Positions 19,640-30,293 are shown, counted from the first letter of the stretch. The stretch is DNA of 64,000 bases from Erinaceus europaeus (GCF_950295315.1 NW_026647282.1:26361-90360), one strand, 5' to 3'. Program-made: numbers and translations. The notes: generated by a model not told the origin, from the sequence alone.

Positions 19640-20115
19640 TTGATGTTCCTAATTACAACTCACTTAGAGATTTTTAACTGACTGCATGGAGCATAATGTT
19701 CAAAACCTTTGCTTGGAGAATGACATTTTGCTGAAATCAATTGACAACATTTCCTCAGTTCTTCTACTGCTGAGATTACCCAAGAAAGATTATCTTTGAA
19801 ACAGTAGACGATCACACTGCTTCTGGACAGCCAGATATTGCTACTACAAAAACAAATACTATTTAATCCATGGAAGATATGAACGAGGAGCTTCCAAACA
19901 AGTGTCCTTCCATTTCTTTGCTGGAGTTCTGTTTGGTAAAATAAGAATGGCAAAGAATTTTGGGGGCCCAGAATTGACATCTGCTTCATAGGATTGACTG
20001 TGACACATAGCTGTGACAATACGTTGACTGACACTACTATGCTGTCTTCTGGCTGCTTCAAACTTTGAGTGATTTCCAAAAAGAAAATAGTTTCCAACTA
20101 TTTTCACATATATGT
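19640..20115. other. Unclassified intron sequence with the window's longest non-repeat ORF
   Basis: A 145-codon reading frame runs on the minus strand (19660-20097), and the plus strand is also fairly open. I recognise no domain or family and see no splice or promoter signals, so I do not call a gene. An old retrocopy or DNA transposon relic is possible. Confidence 0.35.
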
Positions 20116-20119
20116 ATTT

Positions 20120-20262
20120 TTAAAATTAAATTATTATTATTATTATTTTACCATAGCATTGCTCAGCTCTCGTGTATGGTGGTGCAGAGATTGAACCTAA
20201 GACTTTAGAACCTCAGGCATGAGAGTCTCTTTGCATAAACATTATACTATCTACCCCATTCT
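20120..20262 (-). mobile_element. SINE-C, good example
   Basis: TTTTACCATAGCATTGCTCAGCTC, GGTGGTGCAGAGATTGAACC, CCTCAGGCATGAGAGTCTCTTTGC and ATTATACTATCTACCCC show the reversed head and B-box clearly. Confidence 0.8.
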
Positions 20263-20739
20263 AACTTTCTTTCATATTTTTAATAACGCAGTTTGCTTTG
20301 TTGAAATGCTTCCTTACTAGAGTCCTGACTATCGGTCAAGTTCTCCTCAACCTGCTTCTTTCCACCACTGTATTCCCCAACAGATTCAGAGAAGATATTT
20401 GAGAAACTCCCAAAGGAGTATCCTGTCAGACAGAGCTCTTTTGGGTGATTCATTATTATTACAACACTATCAAGCCCCTTATAGGGGCATTCCCTCCCCA
20501 TGGGTAAAAGGATCACAACAACAGTAAATAACAAAAGGGAACATTTCTAACAATTCATAGCCATCATCTCATTTAATTTTTATAACTATAATAAAGAAGC
20601 AATGCTTAAAAATATTTAGAAACCATTAACTATTTGACAGTTGATCAAAACAAAAGAAAACATTAACAGAGCACTTCATGCACACTTTGGGAATGTCTTC
20701 AAAGACTCAGACCAAATAGCAAGGAAAACAAAGACAAAA

Positions 20740-20884
20740 ATATTATGAGAGAGAATGAGTGAGGGCAGCAATAGAGACACTGTTCTCTGCTCTGCTCTGA
20801 CAAAAAGTGCCAGGAATTGAACCAGCAGTTTCTGGGGCCTATGCCATGTGAGTTCTCTAGCAGACTGAGCTCCCAACAGCCCCT
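20740..20884 (-). mobile_element. SINE-C
   Basis: GAGAGAATGAGTGAGGGCAG, CTGCTCTGACAAAAAGTGCCAGGAATTGAACC, and a reversed head GAGCTCCCAACAGCCCC. Confidence 0.6.
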
Positions 20885-20969
20885 TTCTAAAGTGCTGATA
20901 CAATTCATCAAAAAGAGGTCCCCAGATGTTATTTAGCTCTCCAACAGCTCATACCATGTAGTAGAATTT

Positions 20970-21150
20970 ATAATAGACTTAGAATCACATCTGGATTCGA
21001 ACAGGATTAGCAGATTTCAGGCTTAAAGCAAAGCGACTTAATCTCTGAATTTGAGATGCTACAGTTCTTCTACAAATGTAGGCTTCTACATTTGAGATGC
21101 TACAGTTCTTGATGGTCAGGAGATGACTTACTATATAAAGTGCACCCTTT
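20970..21150 (-). mobile_element. MIR relic with an internal 41-bp duplication
   Basis: CTGGATTCGAACAGGATTAG, AAGCGACTTAATCTCTGAAT and CTACAAATG follow the reverse MIR core. TTTGAGATGCTACAGTTCTT occurs at 21050-21069 and again at 21091-21110, giving a 41-base direct repeat. Confidence 0.65.
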
Positions 21151-21584
21151 CTATCCATAAGAAAAGAGTTTCCTGGGACCAGTAAAAACACAAAATTGTG
21201 AAGACCTAACGTCAGAGAGGAAAAGGCATGACAGGGCCTGCAAGACAGCTCACTTAGGAAGGCTCTATGTTGGCCATGCTTCCATAGGGAAGTTTAGTCG
21301 TATGATCTCTCTGTCTCTGAAAAATATATGTCTGGAGTGGTAAACTCCCCACTCCCCCACCAAAAAAGAAATACAAATAAAAGGCACAACAAAGTCCTTA
21401 GATTTAGAAAAAAAAAAACAAAAACTTAAGAATTCGATCGAATTGAGGACACAGATTACCATGCATGATGATCTAGGTTCACACCCCCAGTCATCATCTA
21501 CTGGGGTGACTGGAAATTCATTTATGAATAAAAAATACAAATCCTTAGAAATATAAGACGTTAGAAAAAAAAAAAGAAACACTG

Positions 21585-21624
21585 ATATTTCTCCCTCCCT
21601 CCCTCTCTCTCTCATACACACACA

Positions 21625-21657
<33 letters not shown>
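21585..21657. repeat. CT-rich then (CA)n microsatellite
   Basis: CCCTCCCTCCCTCTCTCTCT passes into an interrupted CA tract from 21615 to 21657. Confidence 0.92.
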
Positions 21658-21829
21658 CCCACACACACTCACCCATCTGTTGATATAATTGCATAAAACT
21701 CATATGGATTAATGATAATGTCTAGATATTTTAGAGCCAGAGAGCCTACTTTACTTTCATTTTGGTTTATCTGTTTGTTTATTTGTTTTAATCACTAGGA
21801 CTTCACTGAGTCAGACCAATTTATTCAGG

Positions 21830-21970
21830 TAGAAAGAGAAAAAAAATAAAGAGACAGAAAGACTTGATAACACAGACACTTCTTTCAGGGCTGTGAAGAC
21901 TGGACTCAAACCCGAGATGTGCCTTTGAGAAAGCAAGTGTACTTTCTTAGTGAGATATTTTGCCAACCCT
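21830..21970 (-). mobile_element. SINE-C
   Basis: Purine-rich AAAGAGACAGAAAGACTTG, ACTGGACTCAAACCCGAGATGTGCC (B-box) and a reversed head AGTGAGATATTTTGCCAACCC. Confidence 0.65.
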
Positions 21971-22041
21971 GATAATGTTCTTTACCACCCTGACTCAGTT
22001 GCTGCACAGTTATAGATTTTCAGCAAATTATTCAATTTCAT

Positions 22042-22238
22042 AGGGGCCAGGTGGTGGCATGCCTGGTTAAGTACACATATTACAGTGCACAAAGACCCAG
22101 GTTCAAGTCCCTGGTCCCCATCTGCAGGGGAAAAGGCTTCATGATGGTGAAGCAGGGCTGTAGGTGTCTCTCTGTCTCTGTCCTCTCTATCCCTCCCCTC
22201 AAAATTTCTGTCTCTATTCAATAATAAATAAAAAATAT
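22042..22238 (+). mobile_element. SINE-B
   Basis: GGGGCCAGGTGGTGGCATGC head, CTGGTTAAGTACACATATTA, GGTTCAAGTCCCTGGTCCCC, tail CAATAATAAATAAAAAATAT. The flanks share AAATTATTC(A/G)AT, the probable TSD. Confidence 0.93.
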
Positions 22239-22354
22239 ATTAAAAAATTATTCGATCTCTATTCAAACCATATGAAGTTTAAGTAAGGTAAAACATAAAT
22301 TTCTTGGCACACTACTGGACACTTAGTAAGTACTTTGTAAATGTATTTTGTTAG

Positions 22355-22654
22355 TATTTTTTTATAATTTTATTTTATTTATTTATTCCCTTTTGTTGCC
22401 CTTATTATTTTTTTATTGTTGTAGTTATTATTGTTGTTATTGTTGTCGCTGTTGTTGGATAGAACAGAGAGAAATGGAGAGAGGAGGGGAAGACAGAGAG
22501 GGGGAGAGAAAGATAGACACCTGCAGACCAGCTTCACCGCTTGTGAAGTGACTCCCCTGAAGGTGGGGAGCCGGGGCTTGAACTGGGATCCTTATGCGGG
22601 TCCTTGCGCTTTGTGCCGTTGGTGCTTATCCTGCTGCGCTACCGCCTGACTCCC
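22355..22654 (-). mobile_element. SINE-A inserted at the 5' edge of the Vingi concatemer
   Basis: Full reverse copy from CCCTTTTGTTGCCCTTATTA to the head GCTGCGCTACCGCCTGACTCCC. ATTTTGTTAG is duplicated at 22345-22354 and 22655-22664. The right copy directly adjoins Vingi sequence, so this SINE most likely post-dates that insertion. Confidence 0.92.
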
Positions 22655-22663
22655 ATTTTGTTA

Positions 22664-22804
22664 GTCAACCCGGCTTTGACCTAGCACGTTATGATTGGGC
22701 TCTCCTCAATCGGTATCGAACAGGCCATGGCCGGTGCGCTGCTATGTTCCACCACTGGGGAGCCAGAGACGACCCGAACTGCCCCTGCGGCTACAGACAG
22801 ACTA
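22664..22804 (+). mobile_element. Vingi concatemer, segment A (C-terminal coding fragment)
   Basis: It matches the 6623-6761 part of the copy at 5977-6882 (peptide QPGFDLARYDWALLNRYRTG ... CPCGYRQT). It stops abruptly at GACTAT, without the ORF end or tail, and is joined directly to an upstream part of the element. Confidence 0.85.
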
Positions 22805-23571
22805 TCACAAACATCTCATAAAAACTGCAGCAAAGGTGGGCGCGAGGAATAACATCATTTCAAGACTGGCCAGCTCCTCATGGGGTGCGAGCACTTCCAC
22901 ACTACGATCATCATCTCTGGCATTATGCTATTCCACTGCAGAATACTGTGCCCTAGTATGGTTCCGTAGCCCCCATGTCCACTTGGTCGATTCCAAATTA
23001 TATTCCTCTGTGAGGATCATTTCTGGAACCATCCGTTCCACCCCGGTTCCATGGCTGCCAGTTCTTAGCAACATCGCCCCGCCAGATATTCGTCGGGATG
23101 CGGCATCATCTAAGTTCATTTCCCACGTCTACACTCGACCGGACCTGCCAATATACGCGGATATCTTCGCCCACCCTGTCCAACGCTTGACGTCTCGTCA
23201 CCCAATCTGGTCCCCTACGTCTACACTGAAGTTCTCTGTTCCAGTCTCTTGGAAACAGAGCTGGCAGTCAGCTGAGGTAAAGAACAAACACCTCATCACA
23301 GACCCCTGCAAGCGTCAACCCGGCTTTGACCTAGCACGTTATGATTGGGCCCTCCTCAATCGCTATCGAACAGGCCATGGCCGGTGTGCCGCTATGTTCC
23401 ATCGCTGGGGAGCCAGAGACAACCCAAACTGCCCCTGTGGCTCCAGATGACCCACATAGTCAACGACTGCCACCTCTCCAGATTCAAAGGAGGTCTCGAA
23501 ACTTTACATCAGGCTCAACCTGATGCTGTTGACTGGCTACGGAAGAAGGGCAAACGCTAGAAGAAGAAGAA
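22805..23571 (+). pseudogene. Vingi concatemer, segment B (RT 3' region to tail)
   Basis: Starts in the HKHLIKTAAKV coding region and continues through ALCYSTAEYCALVWFRSPHV, STPVPWLPVLSNIAPPDIRR and YADIFAHPVQRL to CPCG. Both premature stops of the 5977-6882 copy are sense codons here (Trp and Tyr). A 7-base deletion around 23448 (CTCCAGATGACCC against CTACAGACAGACTATGACCC) shifts the frame before the Cys/His motif ends. The TAG and an AAGAAGAAGAAG tail follow. Divergence from the first copy is about 20 differences in 500 bases by eye. Confidence 0.88.
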
Positions 23572-23747
23572 CTGGGGAGCCAGAGACGACCCGAACTGCC
23601 CCTGCGGCTATACAGACAGACTATGACCCACATAGTCAACGACTGCCACCTCTCCAGATTCAAAGGAGGTTTCGAAACTTTACATCAGGCTCAACCTGAC
23701 GCTGTTAACTGGCTACAGAAGAAGGGCAAACCTAGAAGAAGAAGAAG
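23572..23747 (+). mobile_element. Vingi concatemer, segment C (C-terminal fragment with tail)
   Basis: Restarts at CTGGGGAGCCAGAGACGACC, repeats the Cys/His motif and ORF end, and finishes AAACCTAGAAGAAGAAGAAG. One base is lost before the TAG and one base is gained in GGCTATACAGAC. GTATTTT follows at 23747-23753 and occurs before the whole array at 22343-22349, so one TSD may bracket segments A to C. Confidence 0.85.
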
Positions 23748-23827
23748 TATTTTAAGATTACAATTACTAGTGGACATTAGGTTAAGAATTACCCCAATAC
23801 AAGAGACTGGCATACTTTAATGATGGC

Positions 23828-24358
23828 TCTCTTGGTCACTACCAGGCCACGCCATCATCCAGAGCCCTAGTCAGAAATGCTGGAATACCCACATAGATAC
23901 GGTGGACCTAGACCTCTAACAGATCCCTCTGTCTACCATCACTGGTCATCTCCACCAGGAATAGCATTGTAGATCCACTAATGGGCCTCTACAGGACCTT
24001 GCCCACAATGTGAAACAAAAATGATAGGGACTGCCCCACTCTCTGAAAGCAGACAACCTCAATTAATGTGTCTTGGAACCTTACCTCTCCAGAGCCCTGC
24101 CCCACATGGGAAAGACAGAAACAGGCTAGGAGTATAGATCAACCTGCCAATGCCCATGTCTTGTGGAGAAGCAATTACAGAAGCCAAGCCTTCTACCTTC
24201 TACACCCCATAACCATCCCGGGTCCATTCTCCCAGAACGATAAAAAATAACAGTGGAGTGGATGGGATGCAGATTCCTGGTGGTGGGAATTGTATTCCTC
24301 GTCTCTTATGGTCTTGTCAATCATTATTTAATTTAAAAAAAAGAAAGAAAGAAAGAAA
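23828..24358 (+). mobile_element. LINE-1 3'-UTR
   Basis: GCCCTAGTCAGAAATGCTGG, TAGACCTCTAACAGATCCCT, ACCATCACTGGTCATCTCCA, GGGAAAGACAGAAACAGG, GGAGAAGCAATTACAGAAGC, CTGGTGGTGGGAATTGTATT and a GAAA-rich tail. The plus-strand order matches 35550-36863. Confidence 0.88.
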
Positions 24359-24359
24359 A

Positions 24360-25118
24360 GAATTTCCCTATGGTAGTTCAAACCATTCAAGGACAATCCA
24401 CCTCCCTTAAAGCAGTGAGATCCCAATTAAATTAAAACAATGATCTATAAAAGGACATTAAACAAATAGGTCTGCTACCCTGCCTGACCCTGAGCAAAAA
24501 GAACAATAGGCTTAGCCACATCCCCTGATCTTTCTAGGGAGCACCAACCACACTGTACCAGCCACAGTCAAGGACTTGGCAGCAGTGATTTCTTTCTGCA
24601 CTAGGGTGAATGTTAAAATGACCTCTTGGCTGCCTAAACCTTATAGGATACTATTGTTGTGCTCCTGACAAATTCTCTGCATGGTTCTACGAGTTAAGTG
24701 ACAGGATTTAGAGAGAAAATACTTAAGTGCCTTGTTGAGGAACTGACATACAATAAGCTTTGAATAAGTGCTCTCTCTTAGCCTGGAATATGCAGGAGGG
24801 TAAATTGGTTTGACAAAGTCTTAGCTCTGGGAGAAATTCTACTGACACTCAAGGGAATATTTAAGCTATGTGGTTTAATTAAATATGACTTGAAATAAGT
24901 AGACCTTTGAAAGGGCTTTTCTTTGGGGATTACAAGGAGATTTTGCTAGTGTCACGATATTTTTCTCTTAAGACACTTGACTTGTGCTTTGAGCTATCTT
25001 ATTTTAGTCAAATAGATTCTTTAGCCAAGTTGGTTCATTTTGCTATGAGTGGAATGCCTAGACTCCACTGATTTCAGTCTTTAGTAGTAAGCAACCAACC
25101 ACTGTATATGAAATCTGA

Positions 25119-25120
<2 letters not shown>
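24360..25120. other. Mostly unique intron sequence with a possible MIR
   Basis: CTACGAGTTAAGTGACAGGA...ACTTAAGTGCC...ATACAATAAGCTTTGAATAAG at 24685-24770 looks like a reverse MIR. Nothing else recognised. Confidence 0.4.

Positions 25121-25154
<34 letters not shown>
25121..25154 (+). repeat. (GT)n microsatellite
   Basis: About 17 uninterrupted GT units. Confidence 0.95.
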
Positions 25155-25157
<3 letters not shown>

Positions 25158-26850
25158 CCATGTTATTTTGTAGTTGAGAGGCTGTCATGGAAAATGCCAG
25201 ATTTGGTTAACATTAATTTCTGTGTCCCTAGAACATGAGAGTCCTGACACCACAGGAAATTAATAAATACATATTGAATAGGTATTCTACATGTGAACTT
25301 CAAAAGCCATTAAAAAATCTCTTTTTAAGACAGGTTTTACTGTTAACCCAGGTGACGTGTAGTTAGCTGTGACACCTGTTTTTATTGATACAAGGTGCAG
25401 GTTATAGTTTTGCAGTACCTGGACAACCTATGCTTCCTCATGGAGTTTTTACATAAGTAAACAATGGAGTCACTGTTTTGTTTCCTACAGGAGCTACTGA
25501 TGTTTTATGTTTTTTTTTTTTAAATCAAATTCTCTTGGTAACTCCTGCTGCTTTTGATCTCAGTGTCAACTTCAATGAATGATGTGTATGGATGTAGACA
25601 TAAGAAAAATTAAATGGAAGTATCTAAGTAAATATAACTCAGTCATATCGAAAGGAACAACACACATCACAATCAATGCTCAGCCAACAATGGCATGTCT
25701 TATTCAAAGCTATGGAATGAGAACTCTAGGGATGAAGCCCAGATTCTCTATTAAAAATGCCGAAGTTTGAGAACTATTGTCTATGGCAGCATGTGTTATT
25801 ATTACAAAAACTAGACTGAATCAAATGTGTCTTGCTTAAACTGTAAAGATCCTACTCACAAGAGTAAAAATATACCATGGCATTTCAAAGAAATATGTAA
25901 ATACCTTCGCCCCAAATTATCTCAAGTATTGAAATCATTTCAATAGAAAAGCCGAATCATTTCTCTTCTGAATTCATAATAAAAACGTAATTGTTTATTA
26001 ATACTTATGTTACTTTGTCTTTTGTATGCACCTTAGTAGATTCCCTATTTGTAAAATGAGATCAAGTGACTGAAAAAAATGTCAAGAGTCCAAATTCAAA
26101 TAAAACAATGCCAGGTTTTCATTCCTTAATAAAACTGAATTCACTATATTTCTTCAGAGAAAATTTATTTAAACTGGGCTAAATGTTTTAATAACTGTCT
26201 GACAGTAAATAAAGGTCCAAGAAGAAATAGCCAATTACTGATTAGTATTGAGATGATATAAACATATAGTCTCTGATTCAATAAACATTTCCAAGATTTT
26301 GCCCGAGTAATTATTGCAGAGACAAATTAAGATTTCTCTCTTACACAGAACTCCATTAATCATTAATTAAAGCAGAAGAAATAGGGGACAAGGTAAATGC
26401 TCAAAGAGTGAAAGAATGTTAAATAAAATGTCATTTGCTACATGTAAAACTGACTCCTATGTCACCATTTGGACACTGGTTTCTCTCAGAATACTAAGTG
26501 ATATGAAAAAGAATTTATTTAATATGTAAGGAAAAACTCAAAAGGTGCTGTAAGCATATGTAGAACATACAGTCAGTGATCACATAATGGTAAGATATAT
26601 TTAACAATAAACATGTTTCAAATGGTCAAAATTTGTGACCCAATTTTGTCCAATTTCAGTCTGAATACACATATTTTATGTGTGCACGTGTGTCGGCTTT
26701 AAGTATTTTATAGGAAATATTCAAATATGTTTTAATGGTTGCTTTCTCTGGATGCTTCAATTATAGGTTATTTGTAGTACACAGCATGTACCATTCTGTC
26801 ATTTCCAATCTTCCCACAATAAATATGCTTATATTTACTTAGAAAAACAC
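25155..26850. other. Unique AT-rich intron sequence
   Basis: About 1.7 kb without SINEs, unusual for this window. An L2-like end phrase (TTCTGTGTCCCTAGAACATGAGAG...AATTAATAAATACATATTGAATAGG) is at 25215-25280. A short MIR-like CCCTATTTGTAAAATGAG is at 26043-26060. No exon seen. Confidence 0.45.
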
Positions 26851-26925
26851 GTTTTTTTTCTTTTTCTTTTTTCTTTTCTTTCTTTCTTTCTTTCTTTCTT
26901 TCTTTTTTTTTTTTTTTTTTTTTTT
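26851..26925. repeat. (TTTC)n / poly(T) tract
   Basis: CTTT and T runs of about 75 bases. On the minus strand this reads as an A-rich tail, but I find no retroelement body attached. Confidence 0.9.
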
Positions 26926-26939
26926 ACAAAATATCAGTG

Positions 26940-27290
26940 AAAGGCTACTTGGCATTATGCAAAGTAAAGCTTGTCTGTCTTACAGACAAAGAGCACTCTG
27001 AGGCAGGCCTCAACAATGTTCCTGCCGGCAGTGCGTTTGGCAATACTTGTGCTGTCAGGCTAGCTCCAAATCCAACGCTGCAATTATGAGCTTGGGCACA
27101 CAAGGACACATTGGAAGTGGCAGATGATGTTGACTTTAACCAAAAAAAAACAGTCAAGCAAATGTGTGTTTTTGCCCCAGCAGGAAAGTAATGTGGCTGT
27201 AACTGGATATTGTAATAAGTGGTCAAAGGATCCCCAAAGCAATATCATGTAAGCTGCCTTGCAGCAAAGTTTTCCCTTCAGGCTCACAGA
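26940..27290. other. Unique, GC-richer non-repeat block
   Basis: Balanced composition and no repeat match, for example CTCCAAATCCAACGCTGCAA and GTGCGTTTGGCAATACTTGT. It could be an intronic regulatory element. A 93-codon minus-strand frame has no recognisable domain. Confidence 0.35.
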
Positions 27291-27486
27291 CGTTATAACT
27301 GCAGCAAGAAAAACATTATCTGTTTACCTCTAATACATTTTTTACTGCATATACCAGCTATAAGAAAAAAAATTCTTAAGAGAAAAATAAAATTTGACAG
27401 TAAGTTCTCTGAGATTTTGAAAATCATTAAATTGCTTGTCATGTAGTTGGCAAATCTAGTCTCATTAAAATTTATCCTCAGTTGAG

Positions 27487-27566
27487 TCTGTGTGTGTGTG
27501 TGCATTTGTGTGTGTGTGTGTGTGTGTGCATTTGTGTGTGTGTGCGTGTGTGTGTATTCATGTGCA
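27487..27566 (+). repeat. Interrupted (GT)n
   Basis: GT runs broken by two GCATTTGT units and a GCGT. Confidence 0.93.
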
Positions 27567-27569
27567 TGT

Positions 27570-27780
27570 AGGTATGTACTGGAATCTTGGGACCTGGCTT
27601 CAGCTCCTGACTTTGCCAGCAGTTTCTGTGTCATAGCCTCGCTGAATCTTGGTTTTGTCATGTGTAATAGCAGACAGTATTATGTAGGGGTTTGCAGGGG
27701 TTGGTTGTGAGACGTTAGTGAAACACACAGCACTTAAGTCAGGTACACATACTGAGAGTAGTGAATAAATGTCAATGGGA
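27570..27780 (-). mobile_element. MIR relic
   Basis: GACCTGGCTTCAGCTCCTGACTTTGCC, TCTGTGTCATAGCCTCGCTGAATCTTGGTTTTGTCATGTGTAATAG and AGTAGTGAATAAATGTCAATGGG follow the reverse MIR consensus closely. Confidence 0.8.
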
Positions 27781-28121
27781 TCACTTTCTCTCCTGCTATA
27801 TAAGTAAGGTGATTTAAGACCAAGAAAGAAAAATAACCAAACAAGCAGATGTGTGAGAGGGGAAATACCTATAGAGGTGTGTGTATTCCAGATAGATTAA
27901 AGCTATAAGAATAACAAGTATCTGCTTAAACAAGCTCTAAAACTTTGAAAAATCCTCTATTGTCCTTGGGGAGTTCTGTTCAGGTGCTAACAATGTTCGT
28001 CAGTCAAAGAAAAATGAGGGCTTCATTTCTTTTCTACAGAGTCTGCTTTATTTGAAGAATATAATGGCATTATTCAGAAAGGTATCTTTTTTTTTCATAT
28101 TAAATATTGAGCGGCGGGGGG

Positions 28122-28550
28122 GAGGGGGTTGGCAGTAGTGCAGTGGGTTAAGCACACATGGCATGAGACACGGAAGGACCGGTGATGTAAGGATCCCAGT
28201 TGAGGACCCAGCTCTCCACCTGCAGGGGGTTGCTTCACAAGTTGTGAAGCAGGTCTGCAGGTGTCTATCTAACTCTCTCCCTCTCTATCTTCCCCTCCTC
28301 TCTCAATTTCTCTCTGTCCTACCCACCAACAGCAGCAGCAACAACAACAATGGGGGAAAAAGGCCGCCAGGAACAGTGGGTTTGTAGTGCAGGCACTGAG
28401 TCCCAGCAATAACCCTGGAGGCAAAACTAAAATAAAATAAAGAAAAATAAAAAAGAAAGAAGAAAGGGGGAAAATGTCACCAGAATTGGTGGATTTAGCT
28501 CGCAAGCACTGAGCCTAAGTGATAACCCTGTTGGCAATTAAAAATATAAA
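28122..28550 (+). mobile_element. SINE-A with two extension blocks
   Basis: GGGGGTTGGCAGTAGTGCAG head, full body, AGCAGCAGCAACAACAACAA, first extension GGAACAGTGGGTTTGTAGTG ... CAATAACCCTGGAGGCAAAA, an AAATAAAG spacer, then a second more diverged extension (AGAATTGGTGGATTTAGCTC ... GTGATAACCCTGTTGGCAAT). Confidence 0.85.
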
Positions 28551-28990
28551 ATAAACCTGATAAAAATACAAATGACAATATGGGGAATCTATTAACCTCA
28601 TGTGAAATTTTTAATCATGCACAAATAGCTCTATAGCTTTATATGGGTGCTTTTACTGAGAGAAGAACAAGGATTTCTGAAAGTAGTATACATGATTTTT
28701 TTTTTTTTTTTTGCCTTGACAGTGTCAGGTCTACATTCATGTCAATGGCCCATCTAAACAAAAACACTTAGTCAAATTAAAAGTTTAGAATAACAGTCAT
28801 AGTTCTAGATACAGAGTTTCCCACAGTTAAAGTGGTAAAACTGGGTTTCCTTTAGAACTCTAAAGTCTAAATATTTGTATCATTCAAATACACAAGTGAA
28901 TACTGTCAAAGTATGCAAGTATACATGTCTACATAGATGAGTATATAATGGGATGACGACTGATTCTGTTTTGTAAAAAGATATTTCAGT

Positions 28991-29172
28991 CGGGGCTGGG
29001 AGACAACTATCCTAGTAGACCACAGATGTTGCAATGCCCAAAACTCTGGGTTCAAGTCCCATCCCATGTTGGGGTATCATAGAGCACCCAAGAACTCCAC
29101 AGATGAACAATCATTGGTGAGGAGCGTCTCTACTCTTTCTCTCCCTTTCCAAATAAAAATAATATTAAAAGA
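28991..29172 (+). mobile_element. SINE-C
   Basis: GGGGCTGGGAGACAACTATC head, GGGTTCAAGTCCCATCCCAT B-box, CTCTACTCTTTCTCTCCC and CAAATAAAAATAATATTAAAAG. The best plus-strand copy of this family. Confidence 0.75.
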
Positions 29173-29514
29173 TTTTTAAAAATATGCAAGAAGGCCTGCT
29201 CAGCAATATCATAAATATACGAGTCCCATGTTCACTCCCTGGCATCACATTTAAAAATTACGTACATTTGAAAGCTATAGTGTTTACTTACATAGTTTAT
29301 AAACCCACCTACATCCACAGTCCTACACAATAACCACACATCACCCTACACTGTTACAATGTGACTTTAAAAACTGTTTTGTTTTGAATTTAGCAGCAAG
29401 AAGATCTATTTTAAGATGTATTAGCATCACTAATAGCACTAGTGCTTTCACACTGTTATCTCTAGATAACACCAGAGTATACAACTTTTAAGATAATTAT
29501 TTGAAATAGATATG

Positions 29515-29675
29515 GTCTGGGAGAGTGCCAGATAGTGCGTGCATTACACATGGAAGGCACTGATTTTGATCCCAGGCACTGAATATCCAAAAACAATTAG
29601 AAACTCATTAGATTAGTGCTCTAGTCTATTGTTCTCTCTCAACAATAACAACAATAAAAGAAATATAGGATGTGT
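29515..29675 (+). mobile_element. SINE-C
   Basis: GTCTGGGAGAGTGCCAGATA, GGCACTGATTTTGATCCCAGGCACTG and CTCTCTCAACAATAACAACAATAAAAG. Confidence 0.55.
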
Positions 29676-30012
29676 TTTTTTATCTGAAAATAGAGTGAAA
29701 TACTGATTACAGAAGGTATATTAGTATTTTCTGTATGAGTGGATTCCATTTAATGCAGAAGAAACCTAAAATTTCAGGGTGACACAGAAATAAGAGGTTC
29801 TGCCCATATTTGCTCAAGGTCAAAGACAACCTCAATTCCCAATGATAACCAATTCTATAAGGGAGTTGTTTGGGATGGTATTATTGGGTTGAATAAATGG
29901 TTTTTTTACATTGATAATATATACTCTTTACACTGATTATCTATATTCTTTTTTTTAAATTTTCTTCTTTTTTTTTTTACTGTAGAACTTTACTTAAAAA
30001 AATAGAATGCAG

Positions 30013-30280
30013 GGTGAGGTCAGGCAGTAGCGCAGTGGATTAAGCACACATGGCACAAAGCACAAGGACCATCGTAGGATCCCTGTTCCAGCCCCAGCTC
30101 CCCACCTGCAGGGGAGTTGCTTGACAAGTGGTGAAGCAGGTCTGCAGGTGTCTATCTTTCTCTCCCCCTCTCTGTCTTCCCCTCCTCTCTCCATTTCTCT
30201 CTGTCCTATCCAACAACAACATCAGTAACAATAATAGTAACAACGATAAAACAAGGGCAACAAAAAACGGCGGGGGGAAG
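30013..30280 (+). mobile_element. SINE-A, 13-bp TSD
   Basis: GGTCAGGCAGTAGCGCAGTG head, GGGGAGTTGCTTGACAAGTG, ACAAGGGCAACAAAAAACGG. AAATAGAATGCAG is duplicated at 30000-30012 and 30281-30293. Confidence 0.94.
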
Positions 30281-30293
30281 AAATAGAATGCAG

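Noticed and set aside
22695..23450. 251-codon open frame across the Vingi concatemer
   Set aside because: It begins in the wrong frame of segment A and enters the true RT frame only because of the A/B junction. It is an artefact of the rearrangement, not an intact transposon protein.
23341..23560. Separate small genes at the end of Vingi segment B
   Set aside because: They are frame shadows created by the 7-base deletion near 23448.
27293..27661. 122-codon minus ORF with His/Thr repeats
   Set aside because: The HTHTHT stretch is the (GT)n microsatellite read on the other strand. There is no gene evidence.
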